A stretch of DNA of 64,000 nt, from the NCBI RefSeq assembly GCF_024814375.1, contig NZ_JANUXX010000003.1, positions 62,001 through 126,000 of the forward strand, given 5' to 3'. The translations under genes were made by a program, and so were the position numbers. Positions 48,735-60,377 of the stretch are shown one piece after another. Source of the DNA: Streptococcus sciuri. GTDB lineage: Bacteria > Bacillota > Bacilli > Lactobacillales > Streptococcaceae. The notes under the pieces were generated by a model. That model did no database searches and was not told where the DNA came from. It was given only the letters and a program-made list of their open reading frames with translations. Position 1 is the stretch's first letter. Each line of letters starts with the position of its first letter.

Positions 48735-50882
48735 CTATTCATTGATAAGTGCAAGATTGTCAAGGCTAATCACCGTTTCTTTTTGCCTTGGTTTTCGAAC
48801 AACAAAGTAAGTCATTACTAACACTAACATCGCTGCAACCAGTGTCCACAAAGTAATCGGTTTACCATAAAAGAACACTAAGCCAAACTGATACAAAACC
48901 AAATTCACCACATAAGCTAGCCCAGTCTGAAATCCAATAGCTGCCAATGTCCAACGTAAATCATTCATCTCACGCTTGATAGCTCCAATTGCCGCAAAAC
49001 AGGGGGCACACAACAAGTTAAAAGTCATAAAAGAATAAGCGGCTAACGCTGTATAGTCTGTCTGCAGACTATGCCAGAGAGCTTTGCTGGTTTCTGTAGC
49101 ATCGGGATTATGGTAGAGGATACCAAAAGTAGCAACCACTGTTTCCTTAGCTGCCAACCCTGTAATGGCTGCGACAGTCGCTCTCCAATTACCAAAACCA
49201 AGTGGGCTAAAAATCCAGGCTAAAGAACGTCCTAAGCTCGCCAAGATACTTTGATTTGTCTCGACAGCTTGTAAGCTAAAACTGTAAGAACTGGTAAACC
49301 AAATCAAAATCGTCAGACTAAAAATTACAGTTCCTGCACGCTTGGTAAAACTAATCACCTTACTAAAAGCATAACGTAAAACCGCCATAGCCTTTGGTAA
49401 ATGGTAGTTGGGGAGCTCCATGATAAAAGGACTAGCATACCCACCTAAAAAATGCGTTTTTTTCAGTGCAATACCTGAGAGTACGATAGCTAACATGCCT
49501 AAAAAGTAAGTACTAGGTGCTACCAAAGGATTATGTGGGAAAAAGGCTCCTGCAATCAAAGCAATAATGGACAATTTTGCAGAACAAGGCATAAAAGTCG
49601 CCGTCATAATAGTTATCCTGCGATCACGCTCATTTTCAATGGTACGGCTGGACATAATACCTGGAACCCCACAGCCTGTTGAGATAAGCATTGGGATAAA
49701 GGATTTTCCTGAAAGACCAAAACGCCTAAAAATGCGATCCATAACAAAAGCGATACGACTCATATAGCCGACATCTTCTAAAACACCGAGACAAACAAAA
49801 AGTACAAAAATCTGTGGCAAAAAACCAAGAACTGTACCAATTCCAGCAATAATACCATCAACAATCAAGGATTGCAACCAAGGTGCTACTTTCAAGATTG
49901 CTAAGAATTGATTGACAGCATTTGGAATATATTTACCAAAAAGAACGTCATTGACCCAATCTGTTCCCATAGTCCCAACGGTTTGTATAGACAGATAATA
50001 TACCAAAAACATAATCAAACCAAAAATCGGTAAAGCCAGCAGACGATTGGTAATAACCTTATCAATCTTGTCTGACAAAGTCATCTGAAACTCACTTTTA
50101 TGATTCATTGCCATCTGACAAACTCTCTCAATAAAAGCATAGCGCTCATTGATAACAATAGATTCTGCGTCTTCTGTGAAAATCTGCTCTGTGATAGCAA
50201 TAATCTCATCAATATCAGAACGTTGGAAAGAAGAGAGATTGACTTCTTCTTGGATAAGGGGATCACGCTCAAACAGTTTGATAGCATAAAAACGCTGGGA
50301 GCGATTGGGAACACTATCACCAAGCACCTCAATAATCTGAGAGAGAGCTGCTTCAAATTTATCATCATAGACAGGCATCACTGCCTCATCTACACTTTCC
50401 TTCGTCGTTTTCTTAGCTTTGGCTAGCGCCTTAGCAACACCTGTCCCCTGAGTAGCGCTAGTTAAAATAACAGGAACACCCAGCTGATAGGAAAGCCTAT
50501 CGGCTGATAAGTTCTTGCCTTGAAGTTGTAATACATCTGCCATATTGAGTGCAAGTGTCACTGGTATCCCTGTCTCGATAAGCTGTGTTGTCAAGTAGAG
50601 ACTACGCTCTAGGTTTGTACTGTCTACAACATTTAGAATACTGTCGGCATGAAGACTCAGCAGATAATCTCTAGCTACTTTTTCTTCTGGTGTATAAGGA
50701 GACATTGAATAAATTCCTGGCAAGTCCTGCACCAGAATATTCGCTTGCTTTTTGACAGTACCACTCTTACGCTCAACCGTAACGCCTGGCCAGTTTCCTA
50801 CATGCTGATTAGAGCCTGTTAGGAGATTGAAGAGTGTCGTTTTACCACTATTTGGATTTCCAATCAAAGCTATTTCTGTCAC
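48735..50882 (-). CDS. feoB: Ferrous iron transport protein B
   Basis: Membrane ferrous iron importer of 715 residues with an N-terminal G-protein domain. G1 is GNPNSGKT (residues 7-14), G3 DLPGIYS near 53, and G4 NMAD near 112. A spacer is followed by the membrane part with two gate regions (RIAFVMDRIFRRFGLSGKSF, and the matching C-terminal gate). FeoA overlaps its start by 4 bases (ATGA). It is complete. A PerR-type box before feoA suggests control by peroxide and metal. Confidence 0.96.
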   Translation of the reverse strand: MTEIALIGNPNSGKTTLFNLLTGSNQHVGNWPGVTVERKSGTVKKQANILVQDLPGIYSMSPYTPEEKVARDYLLSLHADSILNVVDSTNLERSLYLTTQLIETGIPVTLALNMADVLQLQGKNLSADRLSYQLGVPVILTSATQGTGVAKALAKAKKTTKESVDEAVMPVYDDKFEAALSQIIEVLGDSVPNRSQRFYAIKLFERDPLIQEEVNLSSFQRSDIDEIIAITEQIFTEDAESIVINERYAFIERVCQMAMNHKSEFQMTLSDKIDKVITNRLLALPIFGLIMFLVYYLSIQTVGTMGTDWVNDVLFGKYIPNAVNQFLAILKVAPWLQSLIVDGIIAGIGTVLGFLPQIFVLFVCLGVLEDVGYMSRIAFVMDRIFRRFGLSGKSFIPMLISTGCGVPGIMSSRTIENERDRRITIMTATFMPCSAKLSIIALIAGAFFPHNPLVAPSTYFLGMLAIVLSGIALKKTHFLGGYASPFIMELPNYHLPKAMAVLRYAFSKVISFTKRAGTVIFSLTILIWFTSSYSFSLQAVETNQSILASLGRSLAWIFSPLGFGNWRATVAAITGLAAKETVVATFGILYHNPDATETSKALWHSLQTDYTALAAYSFMTFNLLCAPCFAAIGAIKREMNDLRWTLAAIGFQTGLAYVVNLVLYQFGLVFFYGKPITLWTLVAAMLVLVMTYFVVRKPRQKETVISLDNLALINE

Positions 50883-51373
50883 TGTTCTTCTCCTTTTTCA
50901 CTCGGTAGGACTGCGATAAGATTCGCTTCAGATTTCCTAAGTGTCAACTCATAGCCACGAAGAGTTAACTCAAGGGGATCACCTAGCGGAGCAACTTTTC
51001 TAAGATAAAGCTTTGTGTGACGTGTCAAGCCCATATCCATCAAGCGTCGCCTAGCTTCACTCACTGCATATATCCCCTCAACGTAAGCATAAGAACCAAT
51101 GGGCAATTTCGATAAAGGAATAGCCTTCTGCTTATCTTCTCTACAAACTACAACATCTATGTGACTTGTGATTGAACTATCAAAAGCTAGACGACTTCCC
51201 TTTATCATCATAATGGCACTCCTTTTGGTTTTTGCCACTAAACGTAGACGACTTCCCACAGTCAATCCTAAATGAGAGAGGTGTTTGACACTCTCAGAAG
51301 GAAGATCGATGCCTAGAACTTCATAGTCAATTTCAAGTTTTGCATCTTGTAAAATCAACCTCTTGTCCTCCAT
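50879..51373 (-). CDS. feoA: FeoA protein with two SH3-like domains
   Basis: A 164-residue protein built of two FeoA domains. The first (residues 1-75) includes HLSHLGLTVGSRLRLVAKTK, and the second (from about 84) includes ARRRLMDMGLTRHTKLYLRK. Single-domain FeoA is about 80 residues, so this is a tandem form. FeoA supports FeoB GTPase or transport activity. It is the first gene of the feo operon and overlaps feoB by four bases. A PerR-like box lies 70 bases upstream. Confidence 0.92.
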   Translation of the reverse strand: MEDKRLILQDAKLEIDYEVLGIDLPSESVKHLSHLGLTVGSRLRLVAKTKRSAIMMIKGSRLAFDSSITSHIDVVVCREDKQKAIPLSKLPIGSYAYVEGIYAVSEARRRLMDMGLTRHTKLYLRKVAPLGDPLELTLRGYELTLRKSEANLIAVLPSEKGEEQ

Positions 51374-51400
51374 AAATGTAAACTACCAATTACCCTGACT

Positions 51401-51406
51401 ATTATA
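51401..51406 (-). promoter_or_regulatory. -10 box of feoAB
   Basis: TATAAT (with TGA in front, extended -10) lies about 28 bases before the feoA start. The -35 region is weak. Confidence 0.55.
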
Positions 51407-51442
51407 TCACAAAGAAAAGCTAAATTGACTGAAAATTCAATA

Positions 51443-51457
51443 TTATAATGATTATAA
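51443..51457. promoter_or_regulatory. PerR-type box upstream of feoA
   Basis: TTATAATGATTATAA is an exact match to the PerR box consensus TTATAATNATTATAA. It lies 70 bases before the feoA start, upstream of the -10 box. Fur boxes have a related 7-1-7 pattern with TGATAAT arms, so PerR is the better fit, although Fur cannot be excluded. Confidence 0.75.
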
Positions 51458-51527
51458 TCAGACCTCTAATAAATAATTAGATTGGTTTCAATCAAGTACC
51501 AAAATACACTAAAAACCTATCATAAAA

Positions 51528-51549
51528 AGCTGAACTAAAAAGTTCAGCT
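51528..51549 (-). terminator. Terminator of the amino-acid permease/ATPase pair
   Basis: Perfect 9-base stem AGCTGAACT/AGTTCAGCT with an AAAA loop, just past the ATPase stop. Confidence 0.85.
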
Positions 51550-51556
51550 CATACAT

Positions 51557-52291
51557 TTAAAGCACCTTGCTTAGAAAATCCTTTGTCCTATCTTCTCTGG
51601 TGTACTCAAAGACCTCTTTTGGTGTCCCTTCTTCAACAATGTATCCACCATCCATGAATACAACACGATCAGCCACTTCACGAGCAAATCCCATCTCATG
51701 CGTGACAATAACCATTGTCATTCCAGACTTCGCAAGATCTTGCATAACACTTAACACCTCACCGACCATCTCTGGATCAAGAGCCGACGTTGGTTCGTCA
51801 AATAAAAGCACATCAGGATTCATGGCAAGACCACGTGCAATTGCAATACGTTGTTGCTGACCACCTGATAGGTTCTGTGGATGGCTATCTGCCTTATCAC
51901 GCAGTCCTACTTTTTCAAGTAATTCATAGGCTTTTTGTTCTGCAGTAGCTTTGTCCATTCCCTTTGTCTTAATTGGTGAGAGAGTAATATTGTCCAAGAC
52001 CGACATATTTAAAAAGAGATTAAACTGCTGAAAGACCATGCCCATTTTTTCACGCATCTTAAAAATATCATTTGACTTATCCGTAATCTCCACACCTTCA
52101 AAATAGATATGCCCTTTTGTTGGCATTTCTAGTAGATTCATAGTGCGTAAGAATGTGGATTTTCCAGAACCAGACGGACCTATAATGGCAATGACTTCAC
52201 CTTTATGCACATCAAGGTTAACGCCTTTTAGCACCTCATTTTTATCAAATGACTTATGCAAATTTTTGATTGAAAGAATGGTTTCTGTCAT
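51557..52291 (-). CDS. Amino-acid ABC transporter ATPase
   Basis: A 244-residue ATPase of the polar amino-acid transporter family, similar to glnQ at 31883. Walker [10 protein letters not shown] is near residue 36, the Q-loop [11 protein letters not shown] near 84, the signature LSGGQQQR near 140, Walker [18 protein letters not shown] near 160, and the H-loop THE near 197. Its start overlaps the permease stop by 4 bases. No binding protein gene is adjacent. Confidence 0.93.
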   Translation of the reverse strand: MTETILSIKNLHKSFDKNEVLKGVNLDVHKGEVIAIIGPSGSGKSTFLRTMNLLEMPTKGHIYFEGVEITDKSNDIFKMREKMGMVFQQFNLFLNMSVLDNITLSPIKTKGMDKATAEQKAYELLEKVGLRDKADSHPQNLSGGQQQRIAIARGLAMNPDVLLFDEPTSALDPEMVGEVLSVMQDLAKSGMTMVIVTHEMGFAREVADRVVFMDGGYIVEEGTPKEVFEYTREDRTKDFLSKVL

Positions 52292-53001
52292 GCTTTTCTT
52301 TCTCCTTTACTTAGACGATTTTCCATGAATTTTAATAACCAAGTGAGAGCTGTCGTCACAATCAAATAGTAAAAAGCAGCAAACAAATAGGGAGTTAGGG
52401 GAATGTAGGTCTTTGATTGGATTGTAGTTGCACCACCCCAAAGTTCCATAATCCCAATTGTTTGTAGAAGTGAGCTATCCTTAACGATTGTGATAAACTC
52501 ATTACCCAAAGCAGGCAAGATATTTTTAAGCGCTTGCGGTAAAATAACATAACGCATAGCTCTTATCGGACGAATACCAAGAGAATAAGCAGCCTCTAAC
52601 TGTCCTTTTGGCACAGCATCAATCCCAGCCCGAACAATTTCAGAAACGTAGGCTCCGCTATTGAGAGACAGAATAACAATTCCTGGCATAATTCGTGAAA
52701 AGTCCATATCAATCACACCAAACCCAACTGTTGGAAAACCATTGAAAAAACTCATCCAAGCAAAAGCAATGGCAATTTGCACCAGCATAGGTGTTCCTCG
52801 AAAGACCCAGACGTAGAAACTTATTAGCCATTTAAATATTTTAATTTCGTGTCCATTGATTACCCAGTGACTACGTTTGATAAGGGCTGCTAATACCCCA
52901 ATAAGCGTCCCGAATAAGACGACGCATACTGAAATCATAATCGTAACAAGCACGCCATAGTTAAAATAGTCAAGATATTGCGGTAAGAATGAAAAATCCA
53001 T
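52288..53001 (-). CDS. Amino-acid ABC transporter permease
   Basis: A 237-residue permease of the HisM/GlnP type with about five membrane helices ([20 protein letters not shown] near residue 17). The ATPase-contact loop is [21 protein letters not shown] near 123. AAAGGAG precedes the ATG. Unlike most such operons it has no binding protein; the lone lipoprotein at 12348 could serve it, which is inference. Confidence 0.93.
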   Translation of the reverse strand: MDFSFLPQYLDYFNYGVLVTIMISVCVVLFGTLIGVLAALIKRSHWVINGHEIKIFKWLISFYVWVFRGTPMLVQIAIAFAWMSFFNGFPTVGFGVIDMDFSRIMPGIVILSLNSGAYVSEIVRAGIDAVPKGQLEAAYSLGIRPIRAMRYVILPQALKNILPALGNEFITIVKDSSLLQTIGIMELWGGATTIQSKTYIPLTPYLFAAFYYLIVTTALTWLLKFMENRLSKGERKA

Positions 53002-53036
53002 TAAGCTATCCTCTCCTTTTTGATGATATAGATAGC

Positions 53037-53065
53037 ATTATACTACATAGTGAATAAAAATACAA
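53037..53065 (-). promoter_or_regulatory. Promoter of the amino-acid permease/ATPase pair
   Basis: TATAAT (53037-53042) and TTGTAT (53060-53065) are separated by 17 bases on the minus strand, 36 bases before the permease start. Confidence 0.7.
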
Positions 53066-53141
53066 TAATTTTATTTAATTTTTTATTTATTCTCTCAGTT
53101 ACAAGTCTCAAAATAAATTTTCATAAGCGTATAAAATTGCA

Positions 53142-53166
53142 AAAAGCAAGTAGTCAACTTGCTTTT
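53142..53166 (-). terminator. Terminator of the DUF1797 gene
   Basis: Perfect 10-base stem AAAAGCAAGT/ACTTGCTTTT with a 5-base loop between the DUF1797 gene and the permease promoter. Confidence 0.8.
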
Positions 53167-53204
53167 AATCAAAAATCCCAAGCAAAGCTCAGGACTCTAT
53201 GAAT

Positions 53205-53435
53205 TTAATACAACAAATCGTAAATTTCCATAGCAATCAAATCAATGCTATCAAAAGAATAAGTCTCACGTGCATTGACATCGCGAAGGGTGAAAACAGG
53301 TCCATTTTCAGCATCATTGCTAAAAGACACCTCTGCAACAACCACACCCTCACGCTCAAAATTACGTTTTAAATTACCACCATCTGTTGTCATCAATTCT
53401 AAACGATTGATAATTCTCACCAAATGTGATTCCAT
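53205..53435 (-). CDS. DUF1797 family protein (YkuJ-like)
   Basis: A 76-residue protein beginning MESHLVRIINRLELMTTDGG and ending IYDLLY, with RNFEREGVVVAEVSF in the middle. This is the DUF1797/YkuJ family of small firmicute proteins. AGGAG lies before the ATG. Function is unknown. It is divergent from clpE and has its own terminator. Confidence 0.88.
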   Translation of the reverse strand: MESHLVRIINRLELMTTDGGNLKRNFEREGVVVAEVSFSNDAENGPVFTLRDVNARETYSFDSIDLIAMEIYDLLY

Positions 53436-53529
53436 TTTAATTCTCCTCTAAGTTTTTAGTCGCTTCTATTTTAACATAAAAGATACTATTACGACAATAA
53501 AAAGTGTTATCCTTCTCTCGTTAGCAAGA

Positions 53530-53555
53530 CTAGCACTCTCTTTTAAGAGTGCTAA
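53530..53555. promoter_or_regulatory. CIRCE-like inverted repeat upstream of clpE
   Basis: CTAGCACTC and GAGTGCTAA are separated by 8 bases. The HrcA operator CIRCE is TTAGCACTC-N9-GAGTGCTAA, so this differs by one base and one spacer position. It ends 17 bases before the -35 box. It could bind HrcA weakly or be a coincidental hairpin. Confidence 0.5.
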
Positions 53556-53572
53556 TTTTGTAATCTTTTCTC

Positions 53573-53600
53573 TTGCATTCTCCAAAAGGGGTGCTATAAT
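53573..53600 (+). promoter_or_regulatory. Promoter of clpE
   Basis: TTGCAT (53573-53578) and TATAAT (53595-53600) are spaced by 16 bases, upstream of the CtsR box. Confidence 0.75.
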
Positions 53601-53612
53601 AAGGATATAAAG

Positions 53613-53629
53613 TTTGACCAATTTTGACT
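53613..53629 (+). promoter_or_regulatory. CtsR operator of clpE
   Basis: TTTGACC-AAT-TTTGACT is the heptad direct repeat bound by CtsR (consensus RGTCAAA-N3-RGTCAAA, opposite strand). It lies just after the -10 box, so CtsR would block transcription until heat or protein stress. A further GGTCAAA copy is at about 53638. Confidence 0.9.
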
Positions 53630-53705
53630 AATATCTAGGTCAAACATGGCGTTTCTTTCAAATATGCCATATCAATAGTGATTAAGAGAAGAAAGGGGTA
53701 TTTCT

Positions 53706-55985
53706 ATGCTCTGTCAAAATTGTAACTTAAACGAAGCAACTATTCACCTCTATACCAATGTTAATGGTCAACAAAAACAAGTTGATCTTTGCCAAAGTTG
53801 CTATCAAATTATCAAAACAGACCCTAATAATGCCTTTTTTACAGGATTAAACGACAATAAAACACGTAATCGCCAACAAAGTCAAACAAGTAGTATCAAT
53901 CCTTTCTTTGACGATTTCTTTGGTGACCTCAATAACTTCCGTGCCTTTAGTGGACAAGATTTACCAAATACGCCACCAACACAATCTGGTGGTAATCGTG
54001 GCAACGGTGGTAATAACCAACGTCCAAACACACAACAATCCAACCAACCACACGGTCTACTAGAAGAATTTGGTATCAATGTTACAGACCTTGCTCGTCG
54101 TGGCGATATTGATCCTGTTATCGGACGTGATAGCGAGATTGTGCGTGTTATTGAGATTTTAAATCGTAGAACCAAAAACAATCCGGTTCTCATCGGAGAG
54201 CCAGGTGTCGGCAAAACAGCTGTTGTTGAGGGCTTAGCTCAAAAGATTGTTGATGGAGATGTCCCTCAAAAACTTCAAGCAAAACAAGTCATCCGTTTAG
54301 ATGTAGTTAGCCTTGTTCAAGGTACTGGTATTCGTGGACAATTTGAAGAACGTATGCACAAGCTTATGGAAGAAATCCGCGAACGAAAAGATGTCATTCT
54401 CTTCATTGATGAAATTCATGAGATTGTCGGAGCAGGATCTGCTGGGGATGGCAATATGGACGCTGGAAATATCTTAAAGCCTGCTCTTGCTCGTGGAGAA
54501 CTACAGCTTGTCGGTGCTACAACGCTCAATGAATACCGTATCATCGAAAAAGATGCTGCGCTTGAACGTCGTATGCAACCTGTCAAGGTGGACGAACCCA
54601 GTATAGATGAAACCATCACTATCCTAAAAGGTATTCAAAAAAAATACGAAGATTATCACCACGTCAAGTACAGTGACGAAGCTATCAAAGCATCTGCTAT
54701 CTTATCCAACCGCTATATTCAGGATCGTTTTTTACCCGATAAAGCTATTGATCTTTTGGACGAAGCTGGCTCTAAGATGAACTTGACTCTTAATTTTGTA
54801 GATCCTAAAGAAATCGATCAACGCTTAGTAGAAGCTGAAAATCTCAAAGCACAAGCCACACGTGATGAAGACTTTGAACGTGCCGCTTATTTCCGTGATC
54901 AAATCGCTAAATACAAACAAGTCCAAAAGCAAAAAATAGATGACCAAGACACACCTGTTATTACTGAAAAGACAATTGAGCATATTATCGAAGAAAAAAC
55001 CAATATTCCTGTCGGTGAGTTAAAGGAAAAAGAACAATCACAATTGATTAACTTATCTGATGACCTGAAAAAACACGTCATCGGACAAGATGATGCCGTT
55101 GATAAAATCGCTAAAGCCATCCGTAGAAATCGCGTGGGTCTTGGCACACCAAATCGTCCTATTGGAAGCTTTCTTTTTGTCGGACCGACTGGTGTTGGTA
55201 AAACAGAATTGTCTAAACAGCTTGCTATTGAACTCTTTGGCTCAGCTGATAGCATGATTCGATTTGACATGAGTGAATACATGGAAAAACATGCCGTAGC
55301 AAAGCTCGTCGGTGCACCTCCGGGATATGTGGGATACGATGAGGCGGGACAATTAACTGAAAAAGTTCGTAGAAATCCATACTCGCTTATCTTACTTGAT
55401 GAAGTTGAAAAAGCACACCCTGACGTTATGCATATGTTTCTTCAAGTGCTTGATGATGGGCGTCTAACAGATGGACAAGGACGTACCGTTAGTTTTAAAG
55501 ACACTATTATCATCATGACCTCTAATGCAGGAACAGGCAAAGCCGAAGCTAACGTAGGATTTGGGGCAAGTCGTGAAGGACGTACGCACTCTGTTCTAGG
55601 TGAGCTAGGTAACTTCTTTAGCCCAGAATTTATGAACCGCTTTGATGGTATTATTGAGTTTAAAGCACTCAGTAAAGATAATCTGCTTCGTATCGTTGAC
55701 TTAATGCTTGATACTGTCAATAAGAGACTAGCTGTCAATGGTATTTTGCTGGATGTAACAGACAAGGTCAAAGAAAAGTTAGTAGATCTTGGGTACGATC
55801 CGAAGATGGGAGCACGTCCATTGCGCCGTACTATCCAAGATCATATTGAAGATGCTATCACTGACTTCTATCTTGAGCATCCTAGTGAAAAACATTTAAA
55901 AGCTGTTCTTAACAGTAAAGGTGATATCTTTGTCAAATCTGCCAAAAAACAAGAACAATCAAAGAAAGAAGTTATCACTGATTAA
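53706..55985 (+). CDS. clpE: ATP-dependent Clp protease ATPase subunit ClpE
   Basis: Hsp100 unfoldase that works with ClpP, 759 residues. The N-terminal zinc finger of ClpE is CQNC with a second CQSC at residues 3-6 and 29-32. AAA module 1 has GEPGVGKT near 166 and [10 protein letters not shown] near 229; a UVR-like segment [18 protein letters not shown] is near 395; AAA module 2 has GPTGVGKT near 495 and [14 protein letters not shown] near 561. It lacks the MecA-type N-domain. It is a single gene with CtsR control. Confidence 0.96.
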   Translation: MLCQNCNLNEATIHLYTNVNGQQKQVDLCQSCYQIIKTDPNNAFFTGLNDNKTRNRQQSQTSSINPFFDDFFGDLNNFRAFSGQDLPNTPPTQSGGNRGNGGNNQRPNTQQSNQPHGLLEEFGINVTDLARRGDIDPVIGRDSEIVRVIEILNRRTKNNPVLIGEPGVGKTAVVEGLAQKIVDGDVPQKLQAKQVIRLDVVSLVQGTGIRGQFEERMHKLMEEIRERKDVILFIDEIHEIVGAGSAGDGNMDAGNILKPALARGELQLVGATTLNEYRIIEKDAALERRMQPVKVDEPSIDETITILKGIQKKYEDYHHVKYSDEAIKASAILSNRYIQDRFLPDKAIDLLDEAGSKMNLTLNFVDPKEIDQRLVEAENLKAQATRDEDFERAAYFRDQIAKYKQVQKQKIDDQDTPVITEKTIEHIIEEKTNIPVGELKEKEQSQLINLSDDLKKHVIGQDDAVDKIAKAIRRNRVGLGTPNRPIGSFLFVGPTGVGKTELSKQLAIELFGSADSMIRFDMSEYMEKHAVAKLVGAPPGYVGYDEAGQLTEKVRRNPYSLILLDEVEKAHPDVMHMFLQVLDDGRLTDGQGRTVSFKDTIIIMTSNAGTGKAEANVGFGASREGRTHSVLGELGNFFSPEFMNRFDGIIEFKALSKDNLLRIVDLMLDTVNKRLAVNGILLDVTDKVKEKLVDLGYDPKMGARPLRRTIQDHIEDAITDFYLEHPSEKHLKAVLNSKGDIFVKSAKKQEQSKKEVITD

Positions 55986-56100
55986 ATTTCTAAAGGTAAT
56001 CTCTATGAGATTACCTTATTTTTGAGATAAGACTGAAGAATTTTCTTTAAAAATTTAGTACAATAGAATTAAGCATTATTTTATATTAAAAGGAGATTTT

Positions 56101-56547
56101 ATGAGCATCCCTACCTTTGGATACAAAAAAGACGATATCAACTATACATCCCGCTACGGTGTCTATGCCATTATCCCAAACACGAAAAAAACAAAACTCA
56201 TCCTCGTTCAAGCTCCTAATGGTTCTTGGTTTTTGCCTGGAGGTGAGATTGAAAGAGGAGAAACTCACCTTCAAGCTCTAGAACGTGAGTTAATGGAAGA
56301 ATTGGGATTTACAGCAACCATCGGCTACTATTACGGTCAGGCAGACGAGTATTTCTACTCTAGTCACAGAGACACTCATTTCTACAATCCTGCATATCTC
56401 TATGAAGTGACAAGCTATACTGCTATTGGTAAGCCATTAGAGGATTTTAATACTATTGCTTGGTTTGACATCGAAGAAGCCAAGGCTAAGTTAAAACGTG
56501 GTAGCCACCGCTTTGGAATAGAAGAATGGCAAAAAAAACAGCATTAA
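56101..56547 (+). CDS. Nudix hydrolase
   Basis: A 148-residue Nudix protein. The box runs from GGEIERGETHLQALERELM to EELGF near residues 47-70, with all conserved acids. The upstream VYAIIPNTKKTKLILVQAPN looks like a nucleotide-type substrate pocket. AAAAGGAG precedes the ATG. It differs from the Nudix gene at 25751 and is not its duplicate. Substrate unknown. Located between clpE and the DUF1827 gene. Confidence 0.88.
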   Translation: MSIPTFGYKKDDINYTSRYGVYAIIPNTKKTKLILVQAPNGSWFLPGGEIERGETHLQALERELMEELGFTATIGYYYGQADEYFYSSHRDTHFYNPAYLYEVTSYTAIGKPLEDFNTIAWFDIEEAKAKLKRGSHRFGIEEWQKKQH

Positions 56548-56618
56548 AGCTATTAGTTTACAGATTTTCTATCCAATAAGTGCTATAATAAGAGTGAGAA
56601 AACAATCGGAGGTTTCTT

Positions 56619-56921
56619 ATGAGACTCATTAATACAACCAGTAGCCATGCTAAGTTAGTTCAAGGTCAACTCAGCAACACAGATGCTACTTTGGTCGAAA
56701 CATACTCTGCTGGCAATACAGACGTGGTCTTTACACAAGCTCCTTACCACTATGAGATTTTGATTTCAAACAAATATCGGGCTATCAAGGATAGTGAACT
56801 TGAAGCCATTCGTGAGTTTTTCCTCAAACGAAAAATTGCTCCTAACATTGCACTTTTAGATAAAATAAAGACTCTACATACCGCCAATTTGATTGAAATC
56901 TCTATCCCTGCTATGATTTGA
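56619..56921 (+). CDS. DUF1827 family protein
   Basis: A 100-residue protein beginning MRLINTTSSHAKLVQGQLSN, a recognised streptococcal DUF1827 start. VFTQAPYHYEILISNKYRAI is in the middle. GGAGG precedes it at good spacing. Function is unknown. It follows the Nudix gene by 71 bases and is convergent with tpiA. Confidence 0.88.
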   Translation: MRLINTTSSHAKLVQGQLSNTDATLVETYSAGNTDVVFTQAPYHYEILISNKYRAIKDSELEAIREFFLKRKIAPNIALLDKIKTLHTANLIEISIPAMI

Positions 56922-56940
56922 AAACTTTTTACTTATAACG

Positions 56941-56987
56941 ATAATATAAAAACACTTGGGAACAATCCTCAAGTGTTTTTATATTAT
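56941..56987. terminator. Bidirectional terminator between DUF1827 gene and tpiA
   Basis: The stem ATAATATAAAAACACTTG and its complement are nearly perfect, with AT-rich outer ends and a short loop around GAACAATC. It serves both convergent genes. Confidence 0.9.
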
Positions 56988-56994
56988 CTATTAT

Positions 56995-57777
<783 letters not shown>

Positions 57778-57856
57778 TTACTTGTTTATTTTATCACATT
57801 TTAGAGACAATTTAAAGACATAGTCACTTTTTTATGGAAAATCCTAACTCAAAAAC

Positions 57857-60217
57857 CTACTGTTCTTTCTTAGCTATCAAAACTTTCCGTGGTTTAGTTC
57901 CCTCGGCTGGACCAATCACACCCGCTATCTCAAGTTCCTCAATGAGACGAGTAGCTCGTGGAAAACCGACAGAAAGTCTTCGTTGCAACATGGAAGCACT
58001 CGCCTTTTGGCTTTCTATCACTAGTTCTTTTGCCTCTTCAAATAAGCCATCACCTTCAGAAACACCTTTTTGCCCAGAAACAAAGTCTTGCTCAGAAACC
58101 TCACCAGGGTCAAAGCTCTCGTCATAGTTTGCATCTGCTTGTTCCTTGATGAAGCTAACAATGTTTTCCACATCATCATCAGAGATGAAAGATCCTTGCA
58201 AACGAATAGGATGATTCTCATCGATAGGCTTAAAGAGCATGTCTCCCCGTCCTAGAAGTTTTTCTGCTCCATTTTCATCAAGAATGGTTCTACTGTCCGT
58301 ACCGCTTGACACGGCAAAGGCAATCCGTGAGGGGACATTAGCCTTAATCAAACCTGAGATAACATCAACCGACGGACGTTGCGTAGCTAAAATCATATGG
58401 ATACCTGCCGCACGTGCCTTCTGACCCAAACGAATAATGGCATCCTCAACTTCCTTACTCGCTACCATCATCAAATCCGCTAATTCATCAACAATGACGA
58501 CAATAAAGGGAAGTGGAATGTGTTTTTGATCGGACTGTTTATTAAAAGCTTCCACCTTACTATTGTAACCTGCGATATTGCGCGCTCCAAAGTGACTAAA
58601 AAGTTCATAGCGCCTCTCCATCTCATCAACAACTTTCTGCAAAGCACGACTAGCTTTTCGAGGATTAGTAACAACAGGAGTCAAAAGATGCGGAATATCA
58701 TTATAGACAGATAGCTCAACCATTTTAGGATCAATCATTAAAAGCTTAACCTGATCGGGACGTGCCTTCATCAAGATACTAGCAATCATACCATTCACTG
58801 CTACAGATTTACCTGAACCTGTTGATCCTGCGACTAGGAGATGAGGCATTTTAGCAAGATTAAAGCTCCTAGCCGATCCATTAACTGCCTTTCCGAGTGG
58901 CACTTCTAAAAGATTATTTGGGTGAATCTTAGCTTGCTCCCATAGTTCACGAAAAGAAACCGTTGCAATTTCAGAATTTGGCACTTCAATACCCACTAAA
59001 GATTTACCAGGAATCGGTGCCTCTATGCGAACATCCTTAGCAGCTAAGGCTAGAGCCAAATCATCTGCTAGAGTTGAGATACGATTGACACGAACACCGA
59101 CAGCTGGCTTAACTTCATACTTGGTCACTGACGGACCTATCTCAGCACGCTCAACCTTAACATCAATTCCAAAACTTTTAAAAGTAGACTCCAAAATGGC
59201 AATGTTTTTACGCACGATATTTTTTTCTTTAGATTGGTTCTTAGGTTTATCAGATGCAAAGAGTTCAATTGTTGGCAATTGATAATCCAAAATCTCTTTA
59301 GGAACAAAATCAACACTGACATCCTCTAGCGCATCCATATCATACATTAAATCCTCTTGAAATTCCTCATTGCTCTGTTCAGATGGCGAAGCTTCTGGTA
59401 ATTGATAATCCAAAATTTCTGGTAAATCTTGGCTTGTTTCTTCTACCTCCTTATTATCTGATAAAATCTCGCCTGTCTCTAAGTCAACATCCAGATCCTC
59501 TAGGCGTTTTTGTACTTTTTGGGCTTCTTTTTCTGCCTGTTTTAAACGTTTTTGTTCCTCTTTCTTAACGAGATTTTCTTCTTTTTTGGCAAAGCGTTTT
59601 TGCTTATTTTCTTCGTGCTTTTTAGCAAACTTTTGATACATGCCTTGTACGAAATCAACGACATCATAGATGTCCCAAGGACTCATCAAAAAAACACCTA
59701 ATAGGATAAATAAAGCTCCAATCATGAAAGCCCCTATATTTGAAAAGAGAAAATCTGTTGGCTTATACAAAAGAGCTCCAATCATCCCTCCACCAACAAA
59801 ATGCTCAACCTTGAAAGTAAGGAGGTCACTCGTTAAGAGTTTAGCAGTTTGAATAAAAATATCTTTACCACGATTAGCTGAAAGGGCAAATAAATACGCT
59901 TGCCACTCAATTAAAAGCCCTATCATCAGTACCATAAATCCACTGATAATCCCTTCATGCTTTTTAATCCAGCGAAAAGCAAAAAGATAAACTAAAATCG
60001 CAAAAATAACCACATAAGCAAGACTTCCTACTCCAAATCGAATCACATTATAAGTAGTGATGCCAAAAGCACCTAAACGAATAATGGCAAAAAAGAGAAT
60101 CAATGCTGTCCCAAACGCCAACAACATCCGCCTAAACGCCCTTTTCTTTTCTTGCTCTGCCTTTGTTGGACGTCGTGTTTTTCGTCCTTTTTTTCCAGAC
60201 TTTGTTCCTCTTGCCAT
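57857..60217 (-). CDS. ftsK: DNA translocase FtsK/SpoIIIE
   Basis: Membrane-anchored motor that pumps the chromosome through the closing septum and helps dimer resolution. The 786-residue protein has four N-terminal membrane helices (residues 25-180), a charged linker with coiled coil (200-330), then the RecA-like motor with GSTGSGKS near residue 474 and [14 protein letters not shown] near 575, and a C-terminal winged helix gamma domain ([20 protein letters not shown]) that reads orienting DNA sequences. All are intact. Confidence 0.96.
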   Translation of the reverse strand: MARGTKSGKKGRKTRRPTKAEQEKKRAFRRMLLAFGTALILFFAIIRLGAFGITTYNVIRFGVGSLAYVVIFAILVYLFAFRWIKKHEGIISGFMVLMIGLLIEWQAYLFALSANRGKDIFIQTAKLLTSDLLTFKVEHFVGGGMIGALLYKPTDFLFSNIGAFMIGALFILLGVFLMSPWDIYDVVDFVQGMYQKFAKKHEENKQKRFAKKEENLVKKEEQKRLKQAEKEAQKVQKRLEDLDVDLETGEILSDNKEVEETSQDLPEILDYQLPEASPSEQSNEEFQEDLMYDMDALEDVSVDFVPKEILDYQLPTIELFASDKPKNQSKEKNIVRKNIAILESTFKSFGIDVKVERAEIGPSVTKYEVKPAVGVRVNRISTLADDLALALAAKDVRIEAPIPGKSLVGIEVPNSEIATVSFRELWEQAKIHPNNLLEVPLGKAVNGSARSFNLAKMPHLLVAGSTGSGKSVAVNGMIASILMKARPDQVKLLMIDPKMVELSVYNDIPHLLTPVVTNPRKASRALQKVVDEMERRYELFSHFGARNIAGYNSKVEAFNKQSDQKHIPLPFIVVIVDELADLMMVASKEVEDAIIRLGQKARAAGIHMILATQRPSVDVISGLIKANVPSRIAFAVSSGTDSRTILDENGAEKLLGRGDMLFKPIDENHPIRLQGSFISDDDVENIVSFIKEQADANYDESFDPGEVSEQDFVSGQKGVSEGDGLFEEAKELVIESQKASASMLQRRLSVGFPRATRLIEELEIAGVIGPAEGTKPRKVLIAKKEQ

Positions 60218-60377
60218 ATGACCCTCCTAGTCATTTTCAGATAATCACAATCCCTATTGTACCACATTTTGAACACTTAGAAAAATCACATAAGAGGAGT
60301 TTTTGATAGAATTTTCATAGCGAAAGCTAAGGTTCTGTGTTACAATAGAGAAAAACGTTTTGGAAGGATTTCAATTA

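Noticed and set aside
53530..53555. Terminator of an upstream plus-strand gene
   Set aside because: The upstream gene is transcribed the other way, so no plus-strand transcript needs to end here; a regulatory site is the better reading.
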